Of a stretch of 34,451 nucleotides of DNA, positions 17,209 to 24,773 are shown one piece after another. Position 1 is the stretch's first letter; each line of letters opens with the position of its first letter. The notes below the pieces were generated by a model. The model searched no databases and had not been told where the DNA came from. It worked only from the letters and a program-made list of their open reading frames with translations. The stretch is taken from the IMG/VR virus record IMGVR_UViG_3300045996_000725, positions 1 through 34,451 of that record. The stretch is one strand, 5' to 3'. Source of the stretch: a virus. The position numbers were made by a program, and so were the translations under genes.

Positions 17209-17488
17209 GAGCATTCAGGAGAATGTAGCTGGTCTTTACTTGCGGTCCGTCCTGCTATTTGAGGGAGTAAAGATTCCTCAGCATGTGCATCCATACGACC
17301 ATGCCACACTGGTAGCGAGTGGGTCTGCACGATTGTATGTGGATGGAGAGAGAGTTGGTGACTATTACGCTGGCACCGCAGTTGAAATTAAAGCGAACCA
17401 TCTACATGAGTTTGAGGCACTGGAAGATAATACACGCTTAGTCTGTGTTCATCATACAGCTAGCGCAGTCGCAGCGATGGAGGTCTAA
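17192..17488 (+). CDS. Small cupin-fold protein
   Basis: The 98-residue protein is a single cupin barrel. The first motif (IPQHVHPYDHATLVASG) has the metal-binding H-x-H spacing but histidine where glutamate is usual; the second (IKANHLHEFEAL) contributes another histidine. The start, ATG 17192, lies 17 bases inside the dioxygenase gene. The pairing with a Fe(II) enzyme is notable: both are small double-stranded beta-helix metal proteins. It may be an enzyme or a metal-bound binding protein; no substrate is evident. Confidence 0.65.
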   Translation: MEGLVESIQENVAGLYLRSVLLFEGVKIPQHVHPYDHATLVASGSARLYVDGERVGDYYAGTAVEIKANHLHEFEALEDNTRLVCVHHTASAVAAMEV

Positions 17489-17489
17489 G

Positions 17490-18494
17490 ATGCCTTGGGG
17501 AATAGCAGCAGCAGCGGTAGTAGGAGCGGGAGCGTCAGTGACAGGCGGTCTCCTGCAAAGTGGAGCGGCCAAGGATGCAGCGGCGGCACAGGAAGATGCT
17601 GCTAGGCTTGGCATCCAGACCACTCAGACTGCGGGGCGTGATGCCTTATCGTACCTAGACCCCTATAGGAATTTTGGCCTCACCGCTGGGTACGCCATGA
17701 CCAATGCGCTGTACTCACCAGAGCAGTTGAAGAACTCAACCGATAGCCAGCGGATAGCGTTAGAGGGTGAGATAGCCCGTCTGAAATCTTCGATTCCTCA
17801 GTGGGACACATACCAGACCTTTACCGGCAAGAATGCCAGCGAACGCCGGCGCGACTCATTCCATGCCGAACTCAGCACGATTCAGACGAAGATTCGTGAG
17901 GCTGAGTCAAAGCTGGCAACCTTTAACAGACAGTCGGAACTGCAATTAAGTCAGGCGCAGCAGATGCAGGGGACGAGACAGGCACAGGCAAAGCAGCCGA
18001 TGGAAGAATCCCCCTGGTATAAGTTCCAGGCTGAGTTGCTCGGCCGAACCATGGACCGGCATTTTGCCGCTCGAGGGTTGAGTGGATCGGGCTTTGAAGC
18101 GGAAGAGAAGCGTAGGGGATTGATTGAACTGGGAGCTGGAGAAACTGAACGCCAGTACGCTCGCATGGTTGCTGAAGATGAACGGCAATGGGGCAGAATG
18201 TCTGGGATGTTTGGGATCGGAGCGAATGCGGCCGCACAAGGTGCAGGCGCTATCACCGGAACCGCTCAAGGTGTCTCCAATCTACAGGTAGGCGCTGGCA
18301 ATGCTCAGGCGCAAGGGTTAATTGGGGCGGGAAACGCTTACGCAAATATGGCCACTGGAATTGGTAACGCAGCAACTGGAGCCATCGGAGCTGGACTGAA
18401 CTACAGTATGTTCAACAATCTGATGAACAGGAACAAACCTAATACCGCTGGGATTGATTGGGAAACAACGCCAACCAATCCCTATGAGTATTAG
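17490..18494 (+). CDS. DNA ejection / internal virion protein (P22 gp7-like)
   Basis: The start is ATG 17490, with GGAGG upstream; the frame is open upstream without a good start. The 334-residue protein begins with an alanine/glycine-rich segment (GIAAAAVVGAGASVTGG) typical of phage DNA-transfer proteins and continues as a long charged helix. A Gly/Ala/Asn-rich C-terminus (GAGNAQAQGLIGAGNAYANM) follows. It contains no cysteine. Ejection proteins leave the virion with the DNA and cross the cell envelope. The gene ends exactly where a reverse-strand gene begins. Confidence 0.65.
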   Translation: MPWGIAAAAVVGAGASVTGGLLQSGAAKDAAAAQEDAARLGIQTTQTAGRDALSYLDPYRNFGLTAGYAMTNALYSPEQLKNSTDSQRIALEGEIARLKSSIPQWDTYQTFTGKNASERRRDSFHAELSTIQTKIREAESKLATFNRQSELQLSQAQQMQGTRQAQAKQPMEESPWYKFQAELLGRTMDRHFAARGLSGSGFEAEEKRRGLIELGAGETERQYARMVAEDERQWGRMSGMFGIGANAAAQGAGAITGTAQGVSNLQVGAGNAQAQGLIGAGNAYANMATGIGNAATGAIGAGLNYSMFNNLMNRNKPNTAGIDWETTPTNPYEY

Positions 18495-18842
18495 TTATCT
18501 GCCAGCTTGAGGAAACGGCATGGCCATAGGTTGGAATACCATCGGCGGTGGAGTCGGCATCGGGCGAAAGCCCTGGTTGATGCCGTTTATCATGGCATTA
18601 CCAGCACCGAATAGTGCCATGCCTCGCGTCTGTTCTTCGGCTAGGGCCATTTGGTTGTCTGTCTGCGGAAGGTACTGTTGCAGGTATTCCATTTCGCGCT
18701 TCGCTTTGTGTTCAGCGGTAAGAAACTGGTTGACGCATTGCATGGGATCTTTCATGGCTTTACAGAAGTTCAGCTCACTCTCGCTCATGGCAAACGCTGG
18801 TGACGCAATCAACAACGCGATGAATGCTAGTAGAGTTCTCAT
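18495..18842 (-). CDS. Exported moron gene product (signal peptide), lone reverse-strand gene
   Basis: The 115-residue protein begins with a textbook signal peptide (MRTLLAFIALLIASPAFA). The mature part has two cysteines (FCKAMKDPMQC), a charged helix and a proline/methionine-rich tail. It is read opposite to all surrounding late genes. It has its own ribosome site (GGAGG seven bases before ATG 18842) and a good promoter (18866-18895). It ends base-to-base with the upstream ejection gene. These traits define a moron, an independently expressed cargo gene. Mature location should be periplasm or outside. Function is unknown; envelope change in the lysogen or superinfection exclusion are options. 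Confidence 0.75.
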   Translation of the reverse strand: MRTLLAFIALLIASPAFAMSESELNFCKAMKDPMQCVNQFLTAEHKAKREMEYLQQYLPQTDNQMALAEEQTRGMALFGAGNAMINGINQGFRPMPTPPPMVFQPMAMPFPQAGR

Positions 18843-18861
18843 GGGCCACCTCCTGTATGTC

Positions 18862-18867
18862 TATAAT
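18862..18867 (+). promoter_or_regulatory. Possible forward -10 box driving the ejection genes
   Basis: A perfect TATAAT occurs on the forward strand inside the divergent gap, 29 bases before ATG 18896. No good -35 lies 17 bases upstream. It may restore transcription of the ejection genes past the moron, or be chance, since it overlaps the reverse-strand promoter. Confidence 0.3.
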
Positions 18868-18895
18868 GGTACGCCCTTACTGAAAGGCTTGTCAA
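18866..18895 (-). promoter_or_regulatory. Promoter of the reverse-strand moron
   Basis: Reading the reverse strand, a perfect -35 TTGACA (18895-18890) is followed after 18 bases by TACCAT (18871-18866), four of six matches to -10. An A/T-rich stretch and GGAGG then lead to ATG 18842. The -35 overlaps the start codon of the forward gene at 18896. Confidence 0.65.
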
Positions 18896-20668
18896 ATGGC
18901 TGAAGTTAAGACCCTTAGCGACTATTGGAACCCCATGCAGACTGGTATGCAGATGCTACAACTGGACCAGAACGCGCAAGCCCTTGAATTGCGTAAGCAA
19001 TCTGAGATGGCACAGCAGGCGCATCAGCAAAGGTTGGAGCAGCTCAATGCCCTGTCTACCACCATGGGACAAGCCCCATTAAGCGACCAGTACCCCATCT
19101 TGAAGCAATACGCTGAAGTGGCCGGCATTCCGATACGCCTTCTGCCTAGCCAGAACGCCTTTATCTCCAATCCTGACCTCTACCAGAAGTTTGTCATGGC
19201 GAAGCCGGGGAGTCAGGAGCAGCAGCAGTATGGGGCTGAACTCAAGAAGATGTCACCTTCGGCGCTAAAAGAATCGGCTGCACTAGCTGCACCAGGAATG
19301 AAGTTGGATGCTGGAAAAGCTCTACGCGGTGCGGCTGGTAGCACTGATGACAACCGTGCGCTTGATATGGCAGTGAGCGAGTTCGGACCAGCGCAAACGC
19401 AAGCATCGCAAGTGGCCTTCCAAACACCATTAGAGAAGGCGAAGGCTGAAGCCATCATCAATCAGGGAGCCATGGTCAAGGTTGAGGGCGAGTATATCAT
19501 TGGCGCAAAGAACGGCGCACGGGCTCAGTTGGAAGAGGCTCGGCCGCTCATGGATGCCTATGAGCAATATAGCTCGACTATAAACCAGCAAGAGCGCACG
19601 AAGATCATGCAGAAGTTTGAGACCATTCCAGGTATGCCTGACTTTGATGAGAAGCGCCTTGCTCAGATTCCCCAGGTCAAGAAAGAGTTGGAGCATTTCA
19701 GAGGGGTGCGCCAAGAGATTGCGACCAACCTTGAGCGGCTGTCACTTGGCCTACCCATGACTGGTGAATTTCAAGGCAAGACACCTGAGATCGTTGACGC
19801 TCAATCGAGAGCATTGAATAGCGTGATTGAACTGAACGAGGTGCGGCTGGAGTTCCTCAAGAATCCGAACAAGGAAACATTTGCACGTTACGCAAATCTC
19901 CAGCAGCGGTTAGAGGACCGGGCCACTTCCTTGCGGCAGACCCACATGAACATTGAGCAGCTACAGTTGGCTGACAAGCAGGGCAAGGAAGCTCGGGAAA
20001 TAGCTGAGAAACAACTGTTAACCACCGCTCAGACGGAATTTGCTCAACGTGCCGCGAAGCTAGGACCAAGCCCCTCCGATTCAGCCCTTATTGGGCTGGC
20101 TGGAGAGATTGCTGGGAAGCACCCAGGCGTTGCGCCACAGCAGCTCATTATCAATCTACACAACAAGGCTGGCGTAGAAATCAAGATGCCAGGAACGATG
20201 GAAGAGGCTGGCAAGGTCTCAATGATTAGCAATGCCGTCAGGAATGTGGACGATGTGTTGACAGCAATTACCAAGAAGGACGGCTCTATTGACCGTGACC
20301 TGGTGTTCCAATCCTTTACCAACCTTCCTTTCTCGGATGGACGCGAAATCAATTCTATGATTGAGGATGCGATTTCAGCCAAGTTGAGGGCTGAAACCGG
20401 AGCGGCGGCAAATGCTGACGAAGTGAAAAGCATTACCCGTAGATTTGGTCTCAATTCGTTCGATAAGGATTCAGTCATTAGAAGCAAGCTCACCCGTTTG
20501 CGGCGGTTCCTGAATGACAGTATGAACGTGAGAGACCCTAGCGGGAAAATACGAGCGACGATAGGCGGTGGAACAGTTGGAACGCCACAGGCCGGCACAG
20601 TACAGGGCGGCTACCGCTTTAAGGGTGGAGACCCATCCAAACAAAGTAACTGGGAGAAGGTGAACTAA
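18896..20668 (+). CDS. DNA ejection protein (P22 gp20-like), coiled coil
   Basis: The 590-residue protein is Gln/Ala/Glu/Lys-rich and helical (ALELRKQSEMAQQAHQQRLE and similar) with no cysteine. It ends in GYRFKGGDPSKQSNWEKVN, a tail common in phage internal and ejection proteins. Such proteins are packaged in the head and injected to form a channel. AAAGG precedes ATG 18896. The end overlaps the next start (TAATG). Assignment rests on composition, tail motif and position among three similar genes. Confidence 0.65.
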   Translation: MAEVKTLSDYWNPMQTGMQMLQLDQNAQALELRKQSEMAQQAHQQRLEQLNALSTTMGQAPLSDQYPILKQYAEVAGIPIRLLPSQNAFISNPDLYQKFVMAKPGSQEQQQYGAELKKMSPSALKESAALAAPGMKLDAGKALRGAAGSTDDNRALDMAVSEFGPAQTQASQVAFQTPLEKAKAEAIINQGAMVKVEGEYIIGAKNGARAQLEEARPLMDAYEQYSSTINQQERTKIMQKFETIPGMPDFDEKRLAQIPQVKKELEHFRGVRQEIATNLERLSLGLPMTGEFQGKTPEIVDAQSRALNSVIELNEVRLEFLKNPNKETFARYANLQQRLEDRATSLRQTHMNIEQLQLADKQGKEAREIAEKQLLTTAQTEFAQRAAKLGPSPSDSALIGLAGEIAGKHPGVAPQQLIINLHNKAGVEIKMPGTMEEAGKVSMISNAVRNVDDVLTAITKKDGSIDRDLVFQSFTNLPFSDGREINSMIEDAISAKLRAETGAAANADEVKSITRRFGLNSFDKDSVIRSKLTRLRRFLNDSMNVRDPSGKIRATIGGGTVGTPQAGTVQGGYRFKGGDPSKQSNWEKVN

Positions 20669-22062
20669 TGGGCGGGCCGTGGGAGAAATACCAGCAGGCA
20701 GAACAGGTCGATGGGCCATGGACGCAGTATCAAACTGGCATACCAGCCGATAGCCCCTCGCGTGTTGGGCTGGACATTGAACAGATTGGCGGTGCAGCGG
20801 CTGGTGTAGCCAAACAAGCGGCACTCCCAACTGCCGGTAGCATTGCGCTCCCAGCCTTGGGTACAGCGATACTTGGCCCTCTGAATGCGCCGTTTGTTCC
20901 ACTCGAGATGGGCATTGGAAGCGGGATCGGTGAAGCCGCAAACCAGGCGCTAGGCATTACAGAGCCAAGCCTGATGCAGATTGGCCTGGCCGCTGGGCTT
21001 CCTCCTGTCGCTGGCTACGGAGCCAATGTGTTGCGTGGTGCGGCCAAATTACCGGGGGGATTAAAAACATTGGCCCCCAATATGGCTAAGGAGCAGGTAG
21101 CTGGTTATCGCGGGGCAGAGTCGGCTAAGGATGTTATGGAAGCGGCGACGAGAGAGGGGCTGACCATTCCGCTTACCGATACGACCAATGTGCTTCAAGA
21201 GATGCGTAATACGATGTTTAACCAGACCCCTGCGGGACAGCGGGCCTTTGAGAAGGTATTAAAGGATACAGGACTGGAGGATCTAGTTACTGGTTCTGGC
21301 AACGTAACCCCAGCCAAGATGCAGGCCCTGTTGCACGACATTGGTAAACTACAGGCTGGTGCGGCAACAGATGAGTCCAGCGGTATATCTAAGGAATACC
21401 TGGGCAAGTTCTTTAAGTCGCTCAATGATGACCTGGACAATAGCGGCTCTGCATTAGGGCAGGCCCGTGACTATTGGAAGCGAGAACAAGTCCTCAACGA
21501 TATCGAAGAACGTATCAACAAGGCCGTATTCACCCCGAAGGGGCAAGGGGCTCAAACAGATTTCAGTCCACAGAAGATCATCAATGAGCTGAACGATACC
21601 AGCGAAGGGATTGGCAAGTGGTTTTCTCAGTCGTTCTCACGGTCAGAACAGGCTGAGATAAAGAGCCTCTTTCAGTTTCTCAATACCATCCCAGGTCTCC
21701 AGCCAGGGGCTGGCCAGAATGCTGGCAGCTTGCGTTTCTGGGAGCGAGTGACCCATGCTGGAGCGGGTGGTGGCATTGGCTACGGAGCTGGCTTGGCTTT
21801 GGGCGGTCCTCCAGGTGCAGCAATAGGTATGGGGCTTGGCATGTTTGCCCCTGAAGCCATGAACGTAGGCGGCATGATTTTGCAAGCCAATAGGATGCCA
21901 GGTGGCAAGCAATTCGTGAGACAGATATTTACCAATGAGGGGGCCATTACCCCTAAGCTCTTAGGTGCGCTATCAGCGTTTGTAGCTAGTGGAATTGCCT
22001 CAAAGAGCCGTGATATAGTAGGCTCAGGAACGATGTTACAGCCCTTTAAGAACGAACAATAA
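20668..22062 (+). CDS. DNA ejection protein (P22 gp16-like)
   Basis: The 464-residue protein opens with tandem WEKYQ/WTQYQ-type motifs (GGPWEKYQQAEQVDGPWTQY) seen at the N-terminus of many phage internal proteins. A hydrophobic Gly/Ala region follows (about residues 40-110), then a helical middle and a second glycine-rich hydrophobic stretch near residue 365 (GAGGGIGYGAGLALGG) that could enter membranes. It has no cysteine. The composition fits the third component of a trans-envelope injection apparatus together with the two preceding genes. Confidence 0.6.
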   Translation: MGGPWEKYQQAEQVDGPWTQYQTGIPADSPSRVGLDIEQIGGAAAGVAKQAALPTAGSIALPALGTAILGPLNAPFVPLEMGIGSGIGEAANQALGITEPSLMQIGLAAGLPPVAGYGANVLRGAAKLPGGLKTLAPNMAKEQVAGYRGAESAKDVMEAATREGLTIPLTDTTNVLQEMRNTMFNQTPAGQRAFEKVLKDTGLEDLVTGSGNVTPAKMQALLHDIGKLQAGAATDESSGISKEYLGKFFKSLNDDLDNSGSALGQARDYWKREQVLNDIEERINKAVFTPKGQGAQTDFSPQKIINELNDTSEGIGKWFSQSFSRSEQAEIKSLFQFLNTIPGLQPGAGQNAGSLRFWERVTHAGAGGGIGYGAGLALGGPPGAAIGMGLGMFAPEAMNVGGMILQANRMPGGKQFVRQIFTNEGAITPKLLGALSAFVASGIASKSRDIVGSGTMLQPFKNEQ

Positions 22063-22106
22063 TTAAGTTTCCCCCGGCCTCCTCACTGCCAAGTGACTCC
22101 CCGGTA

Positions 22107-22120
22107 ACTCCTGAAGGAGT
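22107..22120 (+). promoter_or_regulatory. Hairpin covering the fibre gene ribosome site
   Basis: ACTCC (22107-22111) pairs with GGAGT (22116-22120) around a TGAA loop. The GGAGT arm is the ribosome site for ATG 22124, so the hairpin could limit fibre translation. A second GACTCC at 22095-22100 offers an alternative pairing partner. The gap 22063-22123 holds nothing else. Confidence 0.4.
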
Positions 22121-22123
22121 CGC

Positions 22124-23164
22124 ATGGCAACTAACGCACAATTCAAATCTTTCGGACCGTTTTTCAATTCTTCCGGTACGCTCTACACACTTCAGATTTA
22201 TCACTACGCAGCTGGCACCACGACACTGCAAAACGGCTGGACCACTCGCACGAAATCAGCTACCGTTGCTCAACCGCTCGAGTCTGATTCTGCCGGCATT
22301 GCCTCTGGTTACTGGGATGGGATCTACAAGTTCAGAATTGACGGTTCAACCGATGGCGTCAATTACTCCACGATTTATACCTGGGATAACGTATCCGTCA
22401 CAGATAACTTCCCAAGCGGGGAAGGCACCGCCATTGCGTCAGCGGCAACGCTCACGCTTGGGACTGACGGTGATGTGTTCCACGTTACGGGCTCTACTGG
22501 CCCCATTACGGCCATCAGCGGGACGCAGCCTTACGTCAAGCTGATATTTGATTCGACTCCGACACTCACCCATTCTGCCGGTCTCGTCCTCAGTACCCGC
22601 GCTGACCGTACCGTATCGGCTGACGATATTTTAGAGTTCGTGAATGATGGAAGCGGCGAGTGGAATGAAGTTCCGCGTCGGGCGAACATTGCCCAAAAGA
22701 CGCTGACGGCTTCCACTTCAGGTACTGCCATAAACTTCACCGACATTCAAGCAGGCGTCAGGCGTGTCACCGTGACCTTCGCCGGTGTCTCCACGAACGG
22801 CACTGATGCCATCCTCATTCAACTCGGTGATAGCGGCGGGATTGAGAGCAGCGGCTATCTTGGGTCTAGCAATGCCGTGGTCAACGGTGGGGCCACAGCA
22901 GGAGCCAACTCTACCGCAGGACTCCTCATTTACAGCGTCTTGGCTGCCAACATCATCCATGGCACAGCCACATTTGAACTGGCAGATAAGGCCACATTCG
23001 CCTGGATTGGGCGCGGCACTTTCGGCCTCAGCAATTCGGTTACGAATATCGTCTCAGCCTGTAGCAAGTCGCTCTCAGCTGAACTGACGCAGCTCACCAT
23101 TACCACGACAGGTGGAACCAACACCTTTGATAACGGAACAGTCAACGTCATTTATGAGCGGTAA
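22124..23164 (+). CDS. Tail fibre / receptor-binding protein
   Basis: The 346-residue protein starts with a fibre adaptor-like domain (YTLQIYHYAAGTTTLQ, then ASGYWDGIYKFRI, the common 'AGT...D..G....DG.Y' pattern). Its C-terminal half matches a widespread phage fibre tip domain: GVRRVTVTFAGVSTNG, IQLGDSGGIESSGY and the final GTNTFDNGTVNVIYER. This domain generally ends receptor-binding fibres. A single cysteine and no signal peptide contrast with the exported cassette. It sits between the ejection proteins and the lysis block. Confidence 0.75.
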   Translation: MATNAQFKSFGPFFNSSGTLYTLQIYHYAAGTTTLQNGWTTRTKSATVAQPLESDSAGIASGYWDGIYKFRIDGSTDGVNYSTIYTWDNVSVTDNFPSGEGTAIASAATLTLGTDGDVFHVTGSTGPITAISGTQPYVKLIFDSTPTLTHSAGLVLSTRADRTVSADDILEFVNDGSGEWNEVPRRANIAQKTLTASTSGTAINFTDIQAGVRRVTVTFAGVSTNGTDAILIQLGDSGGIESSGYLGSSNAVVNGGATAGANSTAGLLIYSVLAANIIHGTATFELADKATFAWIGRGTFGLSNSVTNIVSACSKSLSAELTQLTITTTGGTNTFDNGTVNVIYER

Positions 23165-23317
23165 ATGGAACTGACCTGGCTTCTCATCGCGGTGTTGAGC
23201 GTAGTTGGTTCAGGCGGCTTCCTAGGTTGGGGTGTCGAGCATATTGAGAAGAACTGCCATGAGAAAAATGAAATGTTACTCAGTGAACACAAACAAGGCC
23301 CATTGAGGGATTGCTAA
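23165..23317 (+). CDS. 50-residue single-pass membrane protein, lysis region
   Basis: This short gene abuts the fibre stop (TAA then ATG 23165) and overlaps the endolysin start as TAATG. Residues 3-24 form one transmembrane segment (LTWLLIAVLSVVGSGGFLGW), followed by a charged tail with two cysteines. Location before the endolysin suggests a holin-like or spanin-like role, but neither is proven by motif. Confidence 0.55.
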   Translation: MELTWLLIAVLSVVGSGGFLGWGVEHIEKNCHEKNEMLLSEHKQGPLRDC

Positions 23318-23655
23318 TGGAACCAGGCTGGCTCTCACAAAATCTGCATCCGATCCTGAAAAAACATCTAGGCGAATTAGAGAAGCGCATGGGCTTTGCC
23401 CTGACGATTACCAGCGGCTATCGCCATCCTGAGCATAACAAGGATGTGGGCGGGGTGCCGTTTAGTGAGCATACCTACGACCCAGCGGAAGGCGTAGACA
23501 TCCTCTGCAAGCGGTCCGTCACTCGCTACAAGATGGTCAAGGAAGTGTTGGATATGGGGATTCCTCGCATTGGGATCGGGAAAGACTTCGTACACATCGG
23601 CATTGCGGCAGACAAACCCCAGTTGGTCATGTGGGATTACTACCAGGAGAAGTGA
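23317..23655 (+). CDS. Endolysin, peptidase M15 family
   Basis: The 112-residue protein is an M15 peptidase (D-Ala-D-Ala carboxypeptidase / L-Ala-D-Glu endopeptidase fold), cutting peptidoglycan peptides. The zinc-binding pattern is visible: SEHTYDPAEGVDI (H52 and D61) and DFVHIGI (H93), after the typical TSGYRHPEHNKDVGG. H-to-D spacing is two residues longer than the strict SxHxxGxAxD motif, as in several phage enzymes. ATG 23317 overlaps the upstream stop. It has no signal peptide, so release needs a holin. Confidence 0.8.
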   Translation: MEPGWLSQNLHPILKKHLGELEKRMGFALTITSGYRHPEHNKDVGGVPFSEHTYDPAEGVDILCKRSVTRYKMVKEVLDMGIPRIGIGKDFVHIGIAADKPQLVMWDYYQEK

Positions 23656-23656
23656 G

Positions 23657-23881
23657 ATGGACGAGCAAGTTGTTGGCATGATTCGGGATTCACTTGAGCG
23701 GTTGGAAAACACCTGTACTGGCATTCGGGAGGATATGAACGCTCACGCTGAACAGGATGCTACCTACTGGAAAAAGATTGACCAAGTAGAGGGGCAAATC
23801 AGCCTGGTCAAGTGGATCGGTGGCAGCTTGTCCATCTCAGGGCTTGGAGCCTGGTTATTTAGTCACTTCGGCAAACAATAG
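23657..23881 (+). CDS. Coiled coil + transmembrane protein, XhlA/holin-like
   Basis: The 74-residue protein has an N-terminal amphipathic coiled coil (MIRDSLERLENTCTGIRED) and a C-terminal transmembrane segment (WIGGSLSISGLGAWLFSH). This layout matches XhlA-type holin-associated proteins. It follows the endolysin by one base (stop TGA 23653-23655, ATG 23657). It is the best holin-system candidate, together with the next gene. Confidence 0.6.
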   Translation: MDEQVVGMIRDSLERLENTCTGIREDMNAHAEQDATYWKKIDQVEGQISLVKWIGGSLSISGLGAWLFSHFGKQ

Positions 23882-23889
23882 GAGACGTT

Positions 23890-24048
23890 ATGGAACCGCA
23901 ACCGCAGATTATGTATTTGGAAGTCGCAGCTGGTGTCCTGGGGGCCTTATTCGTGCTGAGTGAGGCATTAGCGCAAATCCCCTCTGTCAAAGAGAACAGT
24001 GTCTTTCAGGTGGTCGCAAGCGTGCTGAGGAAGCTGGCCGGCAAGTGA
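23890..24048 (+). CDS. 52-residue membrane protein, holin-like
   Basis: A GGAGACGTT ribosome site precedes ATG 23890. The protein has a single hydrophobic segment (LEVAAGVLGALFVLSEALAQ) and a short basic C-terminus (VLRKLAGK), with IPSVKENSVFQVV between. Small proteins of this pattern recur beside phage lysis genes. A holin or holin-regulator role is inferred. Confidence 0.55.
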   Translation: MEPQPQIMYLEVAAGVLGALFVLSEALAQIPSVKENSVFQVVASVLRKLAGK

Positions 24049-24049
24049 A

Positions 24050-24110
24050 CCCCTGGCCCACCTCCAGGAGTGACCATGAAGGCGATGGGAACGACCCACT
24101 AAGCCAGGGG
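24050..24110 (+). other. Long-range inverted repeat between lysis genes
   Basis: CCCCTGGC (24050-24057) pairs perfectly with GCCAGGGG (24103-24110), closing a 45-base loop in the 75-base gap before ATG 24124. The loop holds an AGGAG and a seven-codon frame (ATG 24075). No T-run follows. It could be a structured leader for the spanin-like genes or an mRNA boundary. Confidence 0.45.
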
Positions 24111-24123
24111 ACACAACTATACC

Positions 24124-24330
24124 ATGATTGACGCCATTGGTCCATTAGCGGTGCTCGCTAACACCATCTTCAAGTACGTCACGGAACCGGACGGCTATCA
24201 CGAATGGTCTACCAATAAGAAACTGGGGAAACTCCATGAAGCCTCACAAAAGGCATTGGCGGATAAGGACTTCGCTGCTCTTGATCTTCTGCTTAGGGAA
24301 TACCGCAGGTTGTCTGATTCCATCGTTTAG
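24124..24330 (+). CDS. Small helical protein, possible inner spanin partner
   Basis: The 68-residue protein has a weakly hydrophobic N-terminus (AIGPLAVLANTIFKYV) and a charged helical body (KLHEASQKALADKDFAALDL). A lipoprotein-like gene is embedded in another frame of its 3' end, the arrangement of Rz/Rz1 spanins. The N-terminal segment is a poor membrane anchor, so the inner-spanin idea is weak. Confidence 0.45.
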   Translation: MIDAIGPLAVLANTIFKYVTEPDGYHEWSTNKKLGKLHEASQKALADKDFAALDLLLREYRRLSDSIV

Positions 24331-24484
24331 TATCCCAGCCACGCTGGATACGACGAACTGCGACCCGCTGAAGTCTGAGCAATGCTGGAGTGTGAGCACT
24401 GGCTTTGTGGAAGCTCGGTTCCTCTTGGAAGATCAGAATATCAGGCTGAAGGAAGCGTTAAAGACTTGCCGCGAAAAGCTGTGA
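24236..24484 (+). CDS. Rz1-like outer spanin lipoprotein candidate
   Basis: The 82-residue protein overlaps the previous gene by 95 bases in another frame. It has a basic N-region (MKPHKRHWRIRT), a hydrophobic stretch (SLLLIFCLGNTAGC) ending in a possible lipobox whose -3 position is Thr rather than Leu, then a short body. The body has C-x7-C (NCDPLKSEQC) and a helix ending in ALKTC, a tail typical of Rz1-type lipoproteins. Such proteins fuse outer and inner membranes at lysis, which implies a Gram-negative host. Confidence 0.55.
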   Translation: MKPHKRHWRIRTSLLLIFCLGNTAGCLIPSFSIPATLDTTNCDPLKSEQCWSVSTGFVEARFLLEDQNIRLKEALKTCREKL

Positions 24485-24575
24485 TTTCTCTAATGCGACG
24501 AACGCCAACAGCCACTAGACAACTCGCAACAATCAGATTGCAGATGAGAACCAACCACATGGCGATAATCTTAGC

Positions 24576-24773
24576 ATGACCGTCTGGATTCTCCTAATTA
24601 CGCTGCACTTTCTTTGGACTGGTGATTCCAAGGAACTACCGTCTATTGACGCGCCGAGCGAGCAATGGTGCAAAGAACAAGGACCGAAGGAGGCTGAACG
24701 CTTTAACCAGGACGGTGTGGAGGCTGACTCCTACTGTGTCGCAGTGTACATTCCTGCGGGGACTCCCGTTTGA
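24576..24773 (+). CDS. Small exported or membrane-anchored protein
   Basis: The 65-residue protein starts with a hydrophobic stretch (MTVWILLITLHFLWTG) and a soluble part with two cysteines (EQWCKEQGPKE, DSYCVAVYI), so a periplasmic location is plausible. No clear ribosome site is seen before ATG 24576. Its stop overlaps the TTG start of the metallophosphoesterase. The 91-base gap before it (24485-24575) shows no convincing feature. Confidence 0.45.
   Translation: MTVWILLITLHFLWTGDSKELPSIDAPSEQWCKEQGPKEAERFNQDGVEADSYCVAVYIPAGTPV

Noticed and set aside
18520-18903. 127-codon forward frame opposite the reverse-strand moron
   Set aside because: Composition is odd (many Ala, Cys, Met, Ser) and it has no ribosome site; the reverse frame has a signal peptide, promoter and ribosome site.
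20044-20598. 184-codon reverse frame inside the ejection protein gene
   Set aside because: Antisense shadow; Ser/Arg/Leu-rich, no ribosome site or motif.
24441-24560. 39-residue reverse-strand frame with a hydrophobic N-terminus
   Set aside because: It resembles a membrane peptide but has no ribosome site, and half of it lies opposite the lipoprotein gene. Left out of the features.
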